Position numbers and translations under genes: made by a program
In this document: one piece after another, positions 17,180 to 26,096 of the stretch
Position numbering within the stretch: the first letter of the stretch is position 1
How the letters are laid out: every line of letters begins with the position of its first letter
Notes under the pieces: generated by a model
Seen by the model: only the letters and a program-made list of their open reading frames with translations
Databases searched by the model: none
Told to the model about the DNA's origin: nothing
Origin: Bradyrhizobium sp. NAS96.2
Lineage (GTDB): Bacteria; Pseudomonadota; Alphaproteobacteria; Rhizobiales; Xanthobacteraceae
Direction: 5' to 3'
Length of the DNA: 51,012 nt
NCBI RefSeq assembly: GCF_001908235.1
Contig: NZ_LGHK01000159.1
Coordinates: 1 to 51,012 of the forward strand

Positions 17180-18353
17180 ATGAGCATCGCAGCGTCCGAT
17201 GCCGTACGCCCGCCGATCATTGGGGCCGGTGATACCGGTCAGGGCGCCTTTGCCTACTGCTCGCAGCAATATCGCGTGGTGTTCGGCGCCGGCACCTCGG
17301 CGCGGCTTGGCGAGGAGACCGAGCGCCTCGGCATCAAGCGGGCGCTGGTGCTGACCACCCCCCGAGCAGCAGGATCTCGGACGCCGGCTTGGCGCGGGCC
17401 TCGGCGACCGGCTCGCAGGAACGTTTGCCGGCGCGCGCATGCATACGCCGGTCGAGATCACCAACGAAGCGCTTCGCATCGTTGAATCCCATGACATCGA
17501 CGGCTTGGTTGCGATCGGGGGCGGCTCGACGGTTGGGCTCGGCAAGGCGCTGTCGCTGCGCACCGGGCTGCCGCACATCGCGATGCCGACCACCTATGCC
17601 GGCTCGGAGATGACGCCAATCCTTGGCGAAACCACGAACGGCATCAAGACCACGCAGCACTCCCAGGATCTGGTGCCGGACACCGTCATCTACGACGTCG
17701 ATCTCACCGTCAGCCTGCCGCCGCATGTCTCCGCCGCCAGCGGCCTGAACGCGATCGCTCACGCGGTAGAGGCGCTGTATGCGCCCGACGCCAATCCATT
17801 GACCTCGCTGATGGCGGAGGACGGCATCGCCGCGCTTGCCCGCGCACTGCCGCGCATCATGACTGGACCCGCCGATCCCGGCGCGCGGCGCGATGCACTC
17901 TACGGCGCCTGGCTATGCGGCGTCTGCCTTGGCGCGGTCGGGATGTCGCTGCACCACAAGCTTTGCCATGTGCTGGGCGGCATGTTCGACCTGCCGCACG
18001 CCGAAACCCACGCGATCGTGTTGCCGCATGCGGCGGCCTACAACGCCGCCGCCGCGCCGGACGCGATGGCCCGGATTGCGCGCGCATTGCGCACGACGGA
18101 TGCGCCGCAAGCGCTGTTCGACCTCGCGCGCCGGCTCGGACTGCCGCGCCGGCTGGCCGACATCGGCATGCCCGAGGACGGCATCGCGCGCGCCGCCGAG
18201 ATGGCAGTGCGCAGCCCCTATGCCAATCCAAGACCTATAGAGCGCGTCGCGATCCAGGACCTGATCGCGGCGGCCTGGCGCGGCGACGCGCCTGCGCAGC
18301 ACCGACATCTCAAGATCAAGGAACAACATGATGGCCAATTTCAACGAGCATGA
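17180..18353 (+). pseudogene. maleylacetate reductase, frameshifted
   Basis: Iron-type alcohol dehydrogenase family enzyme reducing maleylacetate to 3-oxoadipate with NAD(P)H, the last dedicated step of the hydroxyquinol pathway. The reading frame breaks in a run of six C at 17358-17363: upstream the frame reads ...KRALVLTTP, downstream the protein resumes one frame over as EQQDLGRRLGAGLGDRLAGTF. Removing one C restores about 390 residues. Conserved parts lie after the break: GGGSTVGLGKA (nucleotide binding), PTTYAGSEMT, and histidines in GMSLHHKLCHVLGG and LPHAETHA that bind metal. The N-terminus is some 20 residues longer than usual. The 3' end overlaps the dioxygenase start. It may be a true inactivation or a single-base assembly error; the rest of the gene shows no decay. 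Confidence 0.88.
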
Positions 18354-19233
18354 TCTCACCGACGAGGTGATCCGCAGCTTCGCCAACACGCCGAACAAGC
18401 GGCTGAAGTTTCTCATCGAGGAGACGGTCAAGTCGCTGCACGATCTGGTGCGCCGCACCGAGCTCACCTTCGAGGAATGGAATCAGGCGATCGAATTCCT
18501 GACCCGCACCGGCCAGACCTGCACGCCGCTGCGCCAGGAGTTCATCCTGCTCTCCGACGTGCTCGGCGTCTCGATGCTGGTCGACGCCGTCAATCACCGC
18601 GAGCGCGAGGGCGCGACCGAGACCACGGTGCTCGGGCCGTTCTATGTCGGCGAGCACCGCGTCACGCCGCACGGCGCCAACATCTCCGAAGGGATCGACG
18701 GCGAAGTGATGTTCGTGCAGAGCCGCGTCACCGACCTTGCCGGCAAGCCGCTCGCCGGCGCCGAGATCGATGTCTGGCACGCCGACGCCGACGGCTTCTA
18801 CGATTCGCAGAAGGCGGACTACGCGGCGCACGGCCCATCGCTGCGCGCGCGCTTCGTCACCGATGCCGACGGCCGCTTCTCGTTCCGCACCATCCTGCCG
18901 TGCAGCTACCCGATCCCGACCGACGGTCCGGTCGGCGATCTGATCACCGCGACGAAACGTCATCCGATGCGGCCGGCGCATGTGCATTTCCTGGTCAAGG
19001 CCGGAGGCTACGAGCCGCTGATCACCCACGTCTTCCTCGACGGTGACGACTATCTGCGCAGCGACGCGGTGTTCGGCGTCAAGGACGAGCTCATCGCACG
19101 CGTCGAGCCGAAGAGCGAACCAATGCTGCCGAACGGCGAGCGCGTCTCCAGCCCGTGGCACCTGATGACCTACGACTTCCAGATGAAGCCCGGCGCAGGC
19201 CTGGTGCCGCAGCCGATGATGGCCGCGGAATAA
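18328..19233 (+). CDS. hydroxyquinol 1,2-dioxygenase (intradiol ring-cleavage)
   Basis: Non-heme Fe(III) intradiol dioxygenase (301 aa) that cleaves hydroxyquinol (or catechol) ortho to maleylacetate (or muconate). N-terminal catechol-dioxygenase domain about 20-95, then VLGPFYV and the catalytic beta-sandwich. Iron ligands are readable: Tyr158 (DGFY), Tyr194 (CSYPIPTDGPVG), His218 and His220 (RPAHVHF), spaced as in hydroxyquinol dioxygenases. Pairing with maleylacetate reductase argues for hydroxyquinol rather than catechol. Two adjacent ATGs (18328, 18331) follow AAGGA; either could be used. It overlaps the reductase gene by 26 bp, so the two are coupled. Confidence 0.92.
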   Translation: MMANFNEHDLTDEVIRSFANTPNKRLKFLIEETVKSLHDLVRRTELTFEEWNQAIEFLTRTGQTCTPLRQEFILLSDVLGVSMLVDAVNHREREGATETTVLGPFYVGEHRVTPHGANISEGIDGEVMFVQSRVTDLAGKPLAGAEIDVWHADADGFYDSQKADYAAHGPSLRARFVTDADGRFSFRTILPCSYPIPTDGPVGDLITATKRHPMRPAHVHFLVKAGGYEPLITHVFLDGDDYLRSDAVFGVKDELIARVEPKSEPMLPNGERVSSPWHLMTYDFQMKPGAGLVPQPMMAAE

Positions 19234-19268
19234 CGATCACAACCAACAACATGACCAAGGAGAGGACC

Positions 19269-21053
19269 ATGACCAGCAAACCTGTTGAGACCGACGTACT
19301 TGTCGTCGGCAGTGGCCCGGCTGGCGCGACGGCGGCGGCACTGCTCGGCACGTACGGCGTCAAGCACATCCTGGTGACCAAATATGGCTGGCTCGCCGAC
19401 ACGCCGCGCGCCCACATCACCAATCAGCGCGCGATGGAGGTGTTGCGCGATCTCGGCCTCGAGGAGAAGGCGGTCGCGCAGGCGGTGCCGCAGCATCTGA
19501 TGGCCAACAATGTGTTCTGCGAGAGCCTCGCCGGCGAGGAGTTCGGCCGGCTGTATTCGTGGGGCAACCATCCCTCGCGCAAGGCGGATTACGACCTCGC
19601 CAGTCCCGCGCGCATCTGCGACCTGCCGCAGAATTTCCTCGAGCCGATCCTGATCGAGGCGGCCGGCCAGCGCGGCACCTCGCTGTGCTTCAACACCGAG
19701 TTCGTCGATTTGGTGCAGGATGCCGACGGCGTCACCGCGACGGTGAGAGATCGCTTGTCCGGCGAGACCTATCAGATCCGCGCCAAATATCTGATCGGCG
19801 CCGACGGCGGCCGCAGCCGGGTCGCCGAAGTGATCGGATTGCCGATGGAAGGGCAGATGGGCCGCGCAGGCAGCATGAACATCATCGTGCAGGCCGACCT
19901 GAGCAAATACGTCGCGCACCGGCCGAGCGTGCTGTACTGGGTGCTGCAGCCAGGCGCTGAGATCGGCGGCATCGGCGCCGGCCTGATCCGCATGGTGCGG
20001 CCGTGGAACGAATGGCTGATCATCTGGGGCTACGACATCGAGCAGGGCGAGCGCAAGCTCTCCAACGACGAGGCGATCTCGATCGTCCGCAACCTCGTCG
20101 GCGACGAGACGCTCGAGGTCAAGGTTCGCTCGACCTCGACCTGGACCGTGAACGAGATGTATGCCGGCCACTATTCGTCGGGCCGGGTGTTCTGCGTCGG
20201 CGATGCCGTGCATCGCCACCCGCCGACCAACGGCCTCGGCTCGAACACCTCGATCCAGGATGCCTATAATCTCTGCTGGAAGCTGAAGCTGGTGCTCGAG
20301 GGCCACGCCGCGCCGTCGCTGCTCGAGACCTATTCGGCGGAGCGGCAGCCGGTCGGCAAGCAGATCGTGACCCGCGCCAACAAGAGCATCGGCGACTTCC
20401 CGCCGATCTTCGAGGCGGTGGGCCTCGTCGCCTCGACCGATCCGGCGGAAGCGCGCAAGGCGATCGCGGCGCGCAAGGCGCCGACCACTGAGGGCAAGGC
20501 GCGCCGCAAGAAGCTCTATGAGGCCATCGCCAACAAGAGCTACGAGTTCAACTGCCACGGCGTCGAGCTGAACCAGCGCTACGCCTCGACCGCCGTGGTC
20601 TCCGATGGCACATCGATGCCGGCCTTCACCCGGGATCACGAGCTGTATTATCAGGCCACCACCTGGCCCGGCGCGCATTTGCCGCATGTCTGGGTCGAGC
20701 ATCAAGGCGAGCGCAAATCGACGCTCGATCTCACCGGCAAGGGCCGCTTCACGCTGCTCACAGGAATCGGCGGCGATGGCTGGAAGACGGCCGCCGCCGC
20801 GGTCGAGACGGCCTACGGCCTGCCGGTCGATGTCGTGACGATCGGCCCGCAGGGCTGCGACGCACTCGACATCTATGCCGACTGGTATCGCCAGAGCGAG
20901 GTCGACGAGGACGGCTGCGTGCTGGTGCGTCCCGACATGTATGTCGCCTGGCGCGCCAAGGAGGCGGCGGCTGACGCCTCCAATGTGCTGCTCGAGGTGT
21001 TCGGCCAGATCCTCGGCCGCAGCGCGCAAGCGAAGTCCGTCGCCGCCGCGTGA
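19269..21053 (+). CDS. FAD-dependent aromatic (phenol) monooxygenase, TfdB-like
   Basis: Flavoprotein hydroxylase (594 aa) of the phenol 2-monooxygenase/2,4-dichlorophenol 6-monooxygenase group, adding an ortho hydroxyl to a phenol using NAD(P)H and O2. Dinucleotide motif GSGPAG (14-19), DG motif GADGGRSRVAE, and GD motif GDAVHRHPPTNGLGSNTSIQDAYN are complete. A thioredoxin-like C-terminal domain follows (GRFTLLTGIGG, VLVRPDMYVAW). Long stretches match TfdB (TPRAHITNQRAMEVLRDLGL, DLPQNFLEPIL, YVAHRPSVLYWVLQPG). Start at 19269 follows AAGGAGAGG; an ATG at 19251 lacks such a site. In this operon it most likely makes hydroxyquinol from a resorcinol- or hydroquinone-type phenol; the natural substrate is unknown. 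Confidence 0.9.
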   Translation: MTSKPVETDVLVVGSGPAGATAAALLGTYGVKHILVTKYGWLADTPRAHITNQRAMEVLRDLGLEEKAVAQAVPQHLMANNVFCESLAGEEFGRLYSWGNHPSRKADYDLASPARICDLPQNFLEPILIEAAGQRGTSLCFNTEFVDLVQDADGVTATVRDRLSGETYQIRAKYLIGADGGRSRVAEVIGLPMEGQMGRAGSMNIIVQADLSKYVAHRPSVLYWVLQPGAEIGGIGAGLIRMVRPWNEWLIIWGYDIEQGERKLSNDEAISIVRNLVGDETLEVKVRSTSTWTVNEMYAGHYSSGRVFCVGDAVHRHPPTNGLGSNTSIQDAYNLCWKLKLVLEGHAAPSLLETYSAERQPVGKQIVTRANKSIGDFPPIFEAVGLVASTDPAEARKAIAARKAPTTEGKARRKKLYEAIANKSYEFNCHGVELNQRYASTAVVSDGTSMPAFTRDHELYYQATTWPGAHLPHVWVEHQGERKSTLDLTGKGRFTLLTGIGGDGWKTAAAAVETAYGLPVDVVTIGPQGCDALDIYADWYRQSEVDEDGCVLVRPDMYVAWRAKEAAADASNVLLEVFGQILGRSAQAKSVAAA

Positions 21054-21136
21054 TTGCGGCGCGACGCCGGCAATCCTTTTTCAGAACGAAATGAACGGCA
21101 GCCGGCATGGGACCGGCTTGCATCAAGGAGGGGAAA

Positions 21137-22462
21137 ATGAGCAAGGACGAATTGAGCGTCATGTCTTTCGATCGCCGCCGGGTGCTGCAGGGCATCGCCG
21201 GTGGTTTCGCCGCCGCAGGTAGCACGACGTTGTTCGCGCCGGCCGTGCGCGCCGCCAACAAGCCGATCAAGATCGGCTATGTCTCTCCGAAGAGCGGCCC
21301 GCTCGCAGCATTCGCCGAAGCCGACGACTTCGTGCTCGGCGAATTCCGGAAATTCATCAAGGACGGCGTCAAGGTTGGATCGCAGACCTATCCGGTCGAA
21401 GTCGTCACCAAGGATGGCCAGTCGAATCCGAACCGCGCCGCTGAAGTCGCCAAGGAGTTGATCACCCGCGACAATGTCAGCCTGATCGTGGTCGGCGCCA
21501 CGCCTGAAACCAATAATCCGGTGGCGACGCAGTGCGAGCTCGAGCAGGTGCCGTGCATCTCCTCCGTCGCGCCGTGGCAGACCAACTTCATCGGCCGGCA
21601 GGCCAATCCCGGCGATCCCAAGAGCTGGAAGCCGTTCGACTACACCTTCCACTATTTCTGGGGGCTGGAGGACGTCATCGGCGTCTTCACCAGCATGTGG
21701 AGCCAGGTCGCGACCAACAAATCGGTTGGCGCGCTGTTTCCGAACGATGCCGACGGCAATGCATGGGGCGATACCACGATCGGCTTCCCGCCTGTGATGG
21801 CCAAGCAGGGCTTCAAGCTCACCGATCCCGGCCGCTTCCAGAACCTTACCGACGATTTCAGCTCGCAGATCGCCGCGTTCCGCGGCGCCGACGCCGAGAT
21901 CATCACCGGCGTGATCATTCCGCCCGACTTCACCACGTTCTGGAACCAGTCGCGGCAGAAGGGGCTGAAGCCGAAAGTCGTGTCGGTCGCCAAGGCGCTC
22001 TTGTTCCCAGCATCGGTGCAGGCGCTCGGCAAGGGCGGCAACAACATCTCGACCGAGGTGTGGTGGACGCCGACGCATCCTTACAAGTCGAGCCTCAGCG
22101 GCGTCAGCGCGGCCGATCTCGCCAAGGGATATGAGCAGGCCTCCGGCAAGCAATGGACCCAGCCGATCGGCTTCGTGCATTCGCTGTTCGAGGTCGCGAT
22201 CGACGCCATCAAGCGCTCCAGCGATCCGAGCGACGGCGCGGCGCTCGCGAAAGCAATCGGCGCCACCAAGCTCGATACGATCGTCGGCCAGGTCGCATTC
22301 GGCTCCAGCACGGTGCCGCCGTTCGCGGCGAAGAACATCGCCAAGACGCCGCTGGTCGGCGGCCAATGGCGGCTCAACGGCGACAGATACGACATGGTGA
22401 TCACGGACAACAGACTGGCGCCGCAGATTCCGCTCGGCGGCGACATGCAGGCGCTGAGCTAG
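21137..22462 (+). CDS. ABC transporter substrate-binding protein (LivJ-type, Tat signal)
   Basis: Periplasmic-binding protein of the branched-chain amino-acid/amide class (441 aa). The N-terminus contains a twin-arginine-like signal SFDRRRVLQG followed by GIAGGFAAAGSTTLFAP and cleavage near VRAA, so it is probably exported folded. The mature part starts KPIKIGYVSPKSGPLAAFAEADDF, the classical LivJ-like opening, with later ELITRDNVSLIVVGATPETNNPV. Start at 21137 is set by AAGGAGGGG. It follows the hydroxylase by 83 bp and precedes the four importer genes. In such clusters LivJ-like proteins often bind aromatic acids, so an aromatic ligand is likely here, by inference. Confidence 0.9.
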   Translation: MSKDELSVMSFDRRRVLQGIAGGFAAAGSTTLFAPAVRAANKPIKIGYVSPKSGPLAAFAEADDFVLGEFRKFIKDGVKVGSQTYPVEVVTKDGQSNPNRAAEVAKELITRDNVSLIVVGATPETNNPVATQCELEQVPCISSVAPWQTNFIGRQANPGDPKSWKPFDYTFHYFWGLEDVIGVFTSMWSQVATNKSVGALFPNDADGNAWGDTTIGFPPVMAKQGFKLTDPGRFQNLTDDFSSQIAAFRGADAEIITGVIIPPDFTTFWNQSRQKGLKPKVVSVAKALLFPASVQALGKGGNNISTEVWWTPTHPYKSSLSGVSAADLAKGYEQASGKQWTQPIGFVHSLFEVAIDAIKRSSDPSDGAALAKAIGATKLDTIVGQVAFGSSTVPPFAAKNIAKTPLVGGQWRLNGDRYDMVITDNRLAPQIPLGGDMQALS

Positions 22463-22548
22463 CGAGCACGTCGCAGGCAAATCGTCGATCGAGGATGCGC
22501 GGCCACGTCCGCGCATCTTCTCCCAGCGGATCCATGCGGTGAGCTGAT

Positions 22549-23262
22549 ATGCTCGAACTCCATTCCGTCTCGAAAAGGTTCGGCGCCATCGTCGTTGCCG
22601 ATGCCATCGACCTGACCCTTTCGTCCGGCGAGGCGCTGGGCGTGATCGGGCCGAACGGCGCCGGCAAGTCGACGCTGTTCAACCTGATAACCGGGCTGCT
22701 GCGGCCGGATGCCGGCCGCATCGTCCTCGATGGCGTCGACATCACGGGTCTCTCGCCCGAGGCGCGCTGCCGTGCCGGGATCGGCCGTTCATTCCAGGTT
22801 CCGCAGCCGTTCGATCATCTCTCGGTGTTCGAGAATCTAGCCGTTGCCGCCCAGTTCGGCGGCGGATTGTCCGAGACCGACGCGGTCCAGCACTGCGGCC
22901 GCATGCTTGATCTGACCGGCCTCGAGGCCAAGGCCAACCGGCTCGCCGGCAGCCTGCCGTTGCTCGATCGCAAGCGCCTCGAGCTGGCGCGGGCGCTTGC
23001 CACCAGGCCGCGCACGCTGCTGCTCGACGAGATTGCAGGCGGTCTCACCGACGCCGAATGCCATGAGCTGGTCGAAACCATCCGCACCATCCACGCCGAA
23101 GGTGTCGGCATCATCTGGATCGAGCATGTGGTGCACGCGCTGCTCGCGGTGGTGCAGCGGCTGGTCGTGCTGAACTTCGGCAAGGTGGTGGCGCAGGGGC
23201 TACCCGCCGAGGTGATGCGCTCGCGCGAGGTCGAGACCATCTACATGGGAGTGCCGGCATGA
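22549..23262 (+). CDS. branched-chain amino-acid-type ABC transporter ATPase (LivG type)
   Basis: ATPase subunit (237 aa) with Walker A GPNGAGKS (34-41), Q-loop region GIGRSFQVPQPF, Walker B TLLLDE (156-161) and H-loop WIEHVVHAL. The ABC signature is unusual: where LSxGQ/SGGQ is expected the sequence reads LPLLDRKRLELARAL (136-150), lacking the Ser-Gly-Gly core. In a heterodimer with the next ATPase one composite site may therefore be degenerate. Also Walker B is followed by IAGGL, as in LivG. The ribosome binding site is weak. The ATGA overlap with the following gene marks coupling. Confidence 0.88.
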   Translation: MLELHSVSKRFGAIVVADAIDLTLSSGEALGVIGPNGAGKSTLFNLITGLLRPDAGRIVLDGVDITGLSPEARCRAGIGRSFQVPQPFDHLSVFENLAVAAQFGGGLSETDAVQHCGRMLDLTGLEAKANRLAGSLPLLDRKRLELARALATRPRTLLLDEIAGGLTDAECHELVETIRTIHAEGVGIIWIEHVVHALLAVVQRLVVLNFGKVVAQGLPAEVMRSREVETIYMGVPA

Positions 23263-23963
23263 CCGCGCTGCTCAATGTGTCAGGGCTCGATGCGTTCTAT
23301 GGCGACTTCCAGGCGCTGTTCGGGATCGATTTCGAGTTGGCGGAAGGCGAGGCAGTCGCGGTGATCGGCGCCAATGGCGCCGGCAAGTCGACGATGCTGA
23401 AGTCGCTCGCGGGTCTCGTGAAGAACCGTCCCGATGCCATCCGCCTCGATGGCCGGGCGATCGGCGATGCGTCCGCCGCCAGCATCGTGCGGCTCGGCCT
23501 TGCGCTGGTGCCGGAGGGCCGTCAGCTGTTTCCGTCGCTCAGCGTCGAGGAGAATCTCTTGATCGGCGCCTATGGCGGCGAGCGCAGCACGCCGTGGGAT
23601 CTCGCCGCGGTCTACCGGATGTTTCCGGTGCTCAGGGAACGGCGGCGCGGTGCCGTGACGGCATTGTCCGGCGGCCAGCAACAGATGGTGGCGATCGGCC
23701 GCGCGCTGATGTCGAATCCCTCGGTGTTGCTGTGCGACGAGATCAGCCTCGGCCTCGCGCCGATCGTGGTCGAGGACATCTACCGGATGCTGCCGCAGAT
23801 TCGCGCTGGCGGCACCGCGGTCGTGCTGGTCGAGCAGGACATCGCCCGCGCGCTGCGGGCCGCCGACCGCTTCTATTGCCTGCAGGAAGGTCGCGTGACG
23901 CTGAGTGGACGGCCCAAGGACGTGGATCAGGACACGATCCGCGCGGCCTATTTCGGAGCATGA
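23259..23963 (+). CDS. branched-chain amino-acid-type ABC transporter ATPase (LivF type)
   Basis: Second ATPase (234 aa): Walker A GANGAGKST (37-45), signature LSGGQQQM, Walker B VLLCDEISLGLAP, and the LivF-typical LALVPEGRQLFPSLSVEENL. It starts within the stop of the LivG-type gene (ATGA) and ends 7 bp before the permease gene. The intact SGGQ signature here contrasts with the degenerate one in its partner. Confidence 0.93.
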   Translation: MTALLNVSGLDAFYGDFQALFGIDFELAEGEAVAVIGANGAGKSTMLKSLAGLVKNRPDAIRLDGRAIGDASAASIVRLGLALVPEGRQLFPSLSVEENLLIGAYGGERSTPWDLAAVYRMFPVLRERRRGAVTALSGGQQQMVAIGRALMSNPSVLLCDEISLGLAPIVVEDIYRMLPQIRAGGTAVVLVEQDIARALRAADRFYCLQEGRVTLSGRPKDVDQDTIRAAYFGA

Positions 23964-23970
23964 GGGAGCG

Positions 23971-24837
23971 ATGAGCGGATTCGACACCATCATCGAAGGC
24001 GTGCTGCTCGGCGGCGTCTATGCGCTGTTCGCGCTCGGCCTGTCGCTGATCTTCGGCATCATGCGCCTGGTCAATCTGGCGCATGGCGACCTGATCCTGC
24101 TCGCCGCCTATCTGGTGCTCAGCGCCACCACCGCGCTTGGCCTGCCGCTCGCGGCCGCATCCCTGCTGGTTGTCGCTGCGATGTTCGTGCTCGGCTTCGT
24201 GCTGCAGCGGCTGGTGCTGGAGCGGGTGCTCGGCGACGATATCCTGCCGCCGCTGCTCGTCACCTTCGGCCTGTCGATCGTGATCCAGAACGGGCTGCTG
24301 CTCGGCTATGGCGCGGACAGCCGCCGCCTGCAAGCCGGCGCCTTCGAATCCTCGTCGGTGACGCTGGCACCTGGCCTCAGCGTTGGCCTCGCGCCGCTGA
24401 CCGCGCTGGTGACGGCGATCGCCGCCGTCGCGCTGCTTCAGCTGATCTTCTATCGCACCTCGCTCGGCCGCGCCTTCCGCGCCACCGCCGATAATCCCGC
24501 GATCGCGCAATTGATGGGCGTCAACGAGCGCAATGTCTATGCGATCGCGGTCGGGCTCTCGCTCGCGGTCTCGGTGATCGCCGCAATCGTGTTCGGCATC
24601 CGCGCCAGCTTCGATCCGTCGATCGGTCCCGCGCGGCTGCTCTATGCGTTCGAAGCCGTGATCATCGGCGGCCTCGGCAGCCTGTGGGGCACGCTGGCCG
24701 GGGGCATCGTGCTCGGGCTCGCGCAGGCGATCGGGGGCCGGATCAATCCGGAGTGGCAGATCCTCGCCGGCCATCTCACGTTCCTGGCCGTGTTGATGGT
24801 ACGGCCGCGCGGTCTCTTTCCGGCGAGGCGGACATGA
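23971..24837 (+). CDS. branched-chain amino-acid-type ABC transporter permease (LivH type)
   Basis: Inner-membrane permease (288 aa) with about eight hydrophobic segments. The opening MSGFDTIIEGVLLGGVYALFALGLSLIFG and MRLVNLAHGDLILLAAY are LivH hallmarks, as is the ATPase-contact loop TSLGRAFRATADNPAIAQLMGVN. The later FEAVIIGGLGSLWGTLAGG is also conserved. Start at 23971 is preceded by GAGGGAG; the frame stays open for 22 codons upstream inside the LivF-type gene. The stop overlaps the next start (ATGA). Confidence 0.93.
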   Translation: MSGFDTIIEGVLLGGVYALFALGLSLIFGIMRLVNLAHGDLILLAAYLVLSATTALGLPLAAASLLVVAAMFVLGFVLQRLVLERVLGDDILPPLLVTFGLSIVIQNGLLLGYGADSRRLQAGAFESSSVTLAPGLSVGLAPLTALVTAIAAVALLQLIFYRTSLGRAFRATADNPAIAQLMGVNERNVYAIAVGLSLAVSVIAAIVFGIRASFDPSIGPARLLYAFEAVIIGGLGSLWGTLAGGIVLGLAQAIGGRINPEWQILAGHLTFLAVLMVRPRGLFPARRT

Positions 24838-25928
24838 GCGTCGAGAGCATCGATATGCCGGCTGGCCGGGAGCAGTGCCCGGCAGGTGTGCCAGTGTGGC
24901 AAATCAGGGTCGGCACGCGCCGGTCGCGCATCGCGGCCGTGGCCGGCATCGCGCTGGTGGTGGTGCTTGCCGCGCTGCCGGCGATCGCATCGCGCAACCT
25001 GATTCAGGATCTGATCTTCGTCCTCACCATGCTGACGCTGGCGCAACTCTGGAACGTGCTGGCCGGGTGGGGCGGGCTGGTGTCGGTCGGGCAGCAGGCG
25101 TTTGTCGGGCTCGGCGCCTATGCACTGTTCGCCGGCATCGTGATGGCCGGGCTCGATCCCGTTGCGGCGATCCCGCTGGCCGGCCTGTTCGCGGCGCTGA
25201 TCGCGGCGCTGCTCGGGCCGTTGCTGTTCCGGTTGGAAGGACCTTATTTCGCGATCGGCAGTTGGGTGGCCGCCGAGGCGCTGCGGCTGATCTGCGCCCA
25301 GTTCAAGTCGCTCGGCGGCGGCACCGGGATGTCGATCTCGCCCGGCGAGTTGTCGCAGATGTTCGGGCTGAAGGCGGTGCAGGCGCTGCTAGGCTTGCGC
25401 CCGGCGGCGGCGCGCGACGTGCTGGTCTACTGGCTGGCGTTGCTGCTCGCCGTGCTGGTCACGCTCGGCATCTACGCTTTCATCCGCTCGCGCCATGGCC
25501 TTGCGCTGGCGGCCAGCCGTGACAATGGGCCGGCGGCGCGCAGCGTCGGCGTCCGCACCGCGCGAATCCGCCATCTGCTGTGGATCGCGGTCGCCTTCGC
25601 CACCGGCATGGTCGGCGCGGTGGTCTATCTGCAGAAGGCGCGCATCTCGCCCGATGCCGCCTTCAGCGTCACCGACTGGACTGCGTACGTGATCTTCATC
25701 GTCGTGATCGGCGGCGTGCGTACGATCGAAGGTCCGATGGTCGGCGTGCTCCTGCTCTGGGGGCTCGTCACCTGGCTCGCCCAGTATGGCAGCCTCTATC
25801 TGGTGGTGCTCGGCACGCTCGCCATCCTGATCATGCTGTTCATGCCGAGGGGCGTGTGGGGCGCGGCGGCCCGCCGCTGGCAGGTGCAACTGTTTCCGAC
25901 GCAGCGCTGGCTCGGCCGCAGCCGCTAG
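24834..25928 (+). CDS. branched-chain amino-acid-type ABC transporter permease (LivM type)
   Basis: Second permease (364 aa), LivM-like: hydrophobic spans, NVLAGWGGLVSVGQQAFVGLGAY (the LivM pore motif), FRLEGPYFAIGSWVAAEALRL, the coupling loop SRHGLALAASRDNGPAARSVGV, and IGGVRTIEGPMVG near the end. An N-terminal tail of about 35 hydrophilic residues precedes the first span. It is the last gene of the aromatic operon: a repeat element and a convergent gene follow. Confidence 0.92.
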   Translation: MSVESIDMPAGREQCPAGVPVWQIRVGTRRSRIAAVAGIALVVVLAALPAIASRNLIQDLIFVLTMLTLAQLWNVLAGWGGLVSVGQQAFVGLGAYALFAGIVMAGLDPVAAIPLAGLFAALIAALLGPLLFRLEGPYFAIGSWVAAEALRLICAQFKSLGGGTGMSISPGELSQMFGLKAVQALLGLRPAAARDVLVYWLALLLAVLVTLGIYAFIRSRHGLALAASRDNGPAARSVGVRTARIRHLLWIAVAFATGMVGAVVYLQKARISPDAAFSVTDWTAYVIFIVVIGGVRTIEGPMVGVLLLWGLVTWLAQYGSLYLVVLGTLAILIMLFMPRGVWGAAARRWQVQLFPTQRWLGRSR

Positions 25929-25969
25929 CGCATGGTGGGTAGACTTGAATTGCTGGCTACGTGCTCGCT

Positions 25970-26094
25970 TCACCTCTCCCCATTGGGGAGAGGTCGATTT
26001 GCGAAGCAAATCGGGTGAGGGGGCGCAGCTCCCACGAGACACCGTAACCCCTCACCCGGCGCTGCGCGCCGACCTCTCCCAAGGGAGAGGTGAA
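25970..26094. repeat. composite palindromic repeat, CCTCTCCC family (copy 2)
   Basis: Begins TTCACCTCTCCC and ends GGGAGAGGTGAA, with internal palindromes ATTTGCGAAGCAAAT and GGCGCTGCGCGCC and paired GGGTGAGGGG/CCCCTCACCC arms. It fills the space between two convergent genes and could serve as a bidirectional 3'-end structure. Confidence 0.85.
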
Positions 26095-26096
26095 CC

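Noticed and set aside
17358..17363. Programmed ribosomal frameshift in maleylacetate reductase
   Set aside because: No known programmed slippage in this family, and no stimulatory structure or in-frame regulatory stop is seen; mutation or sequencing error is simpler.
19170..21029. 619-codon open frame antisense to the TfdB-like hydroxylase
   Set aside because: Low-complexity Arg/Ala/Asp-rich shadow; the plus strand encodes a complete flavin hydroxylase.
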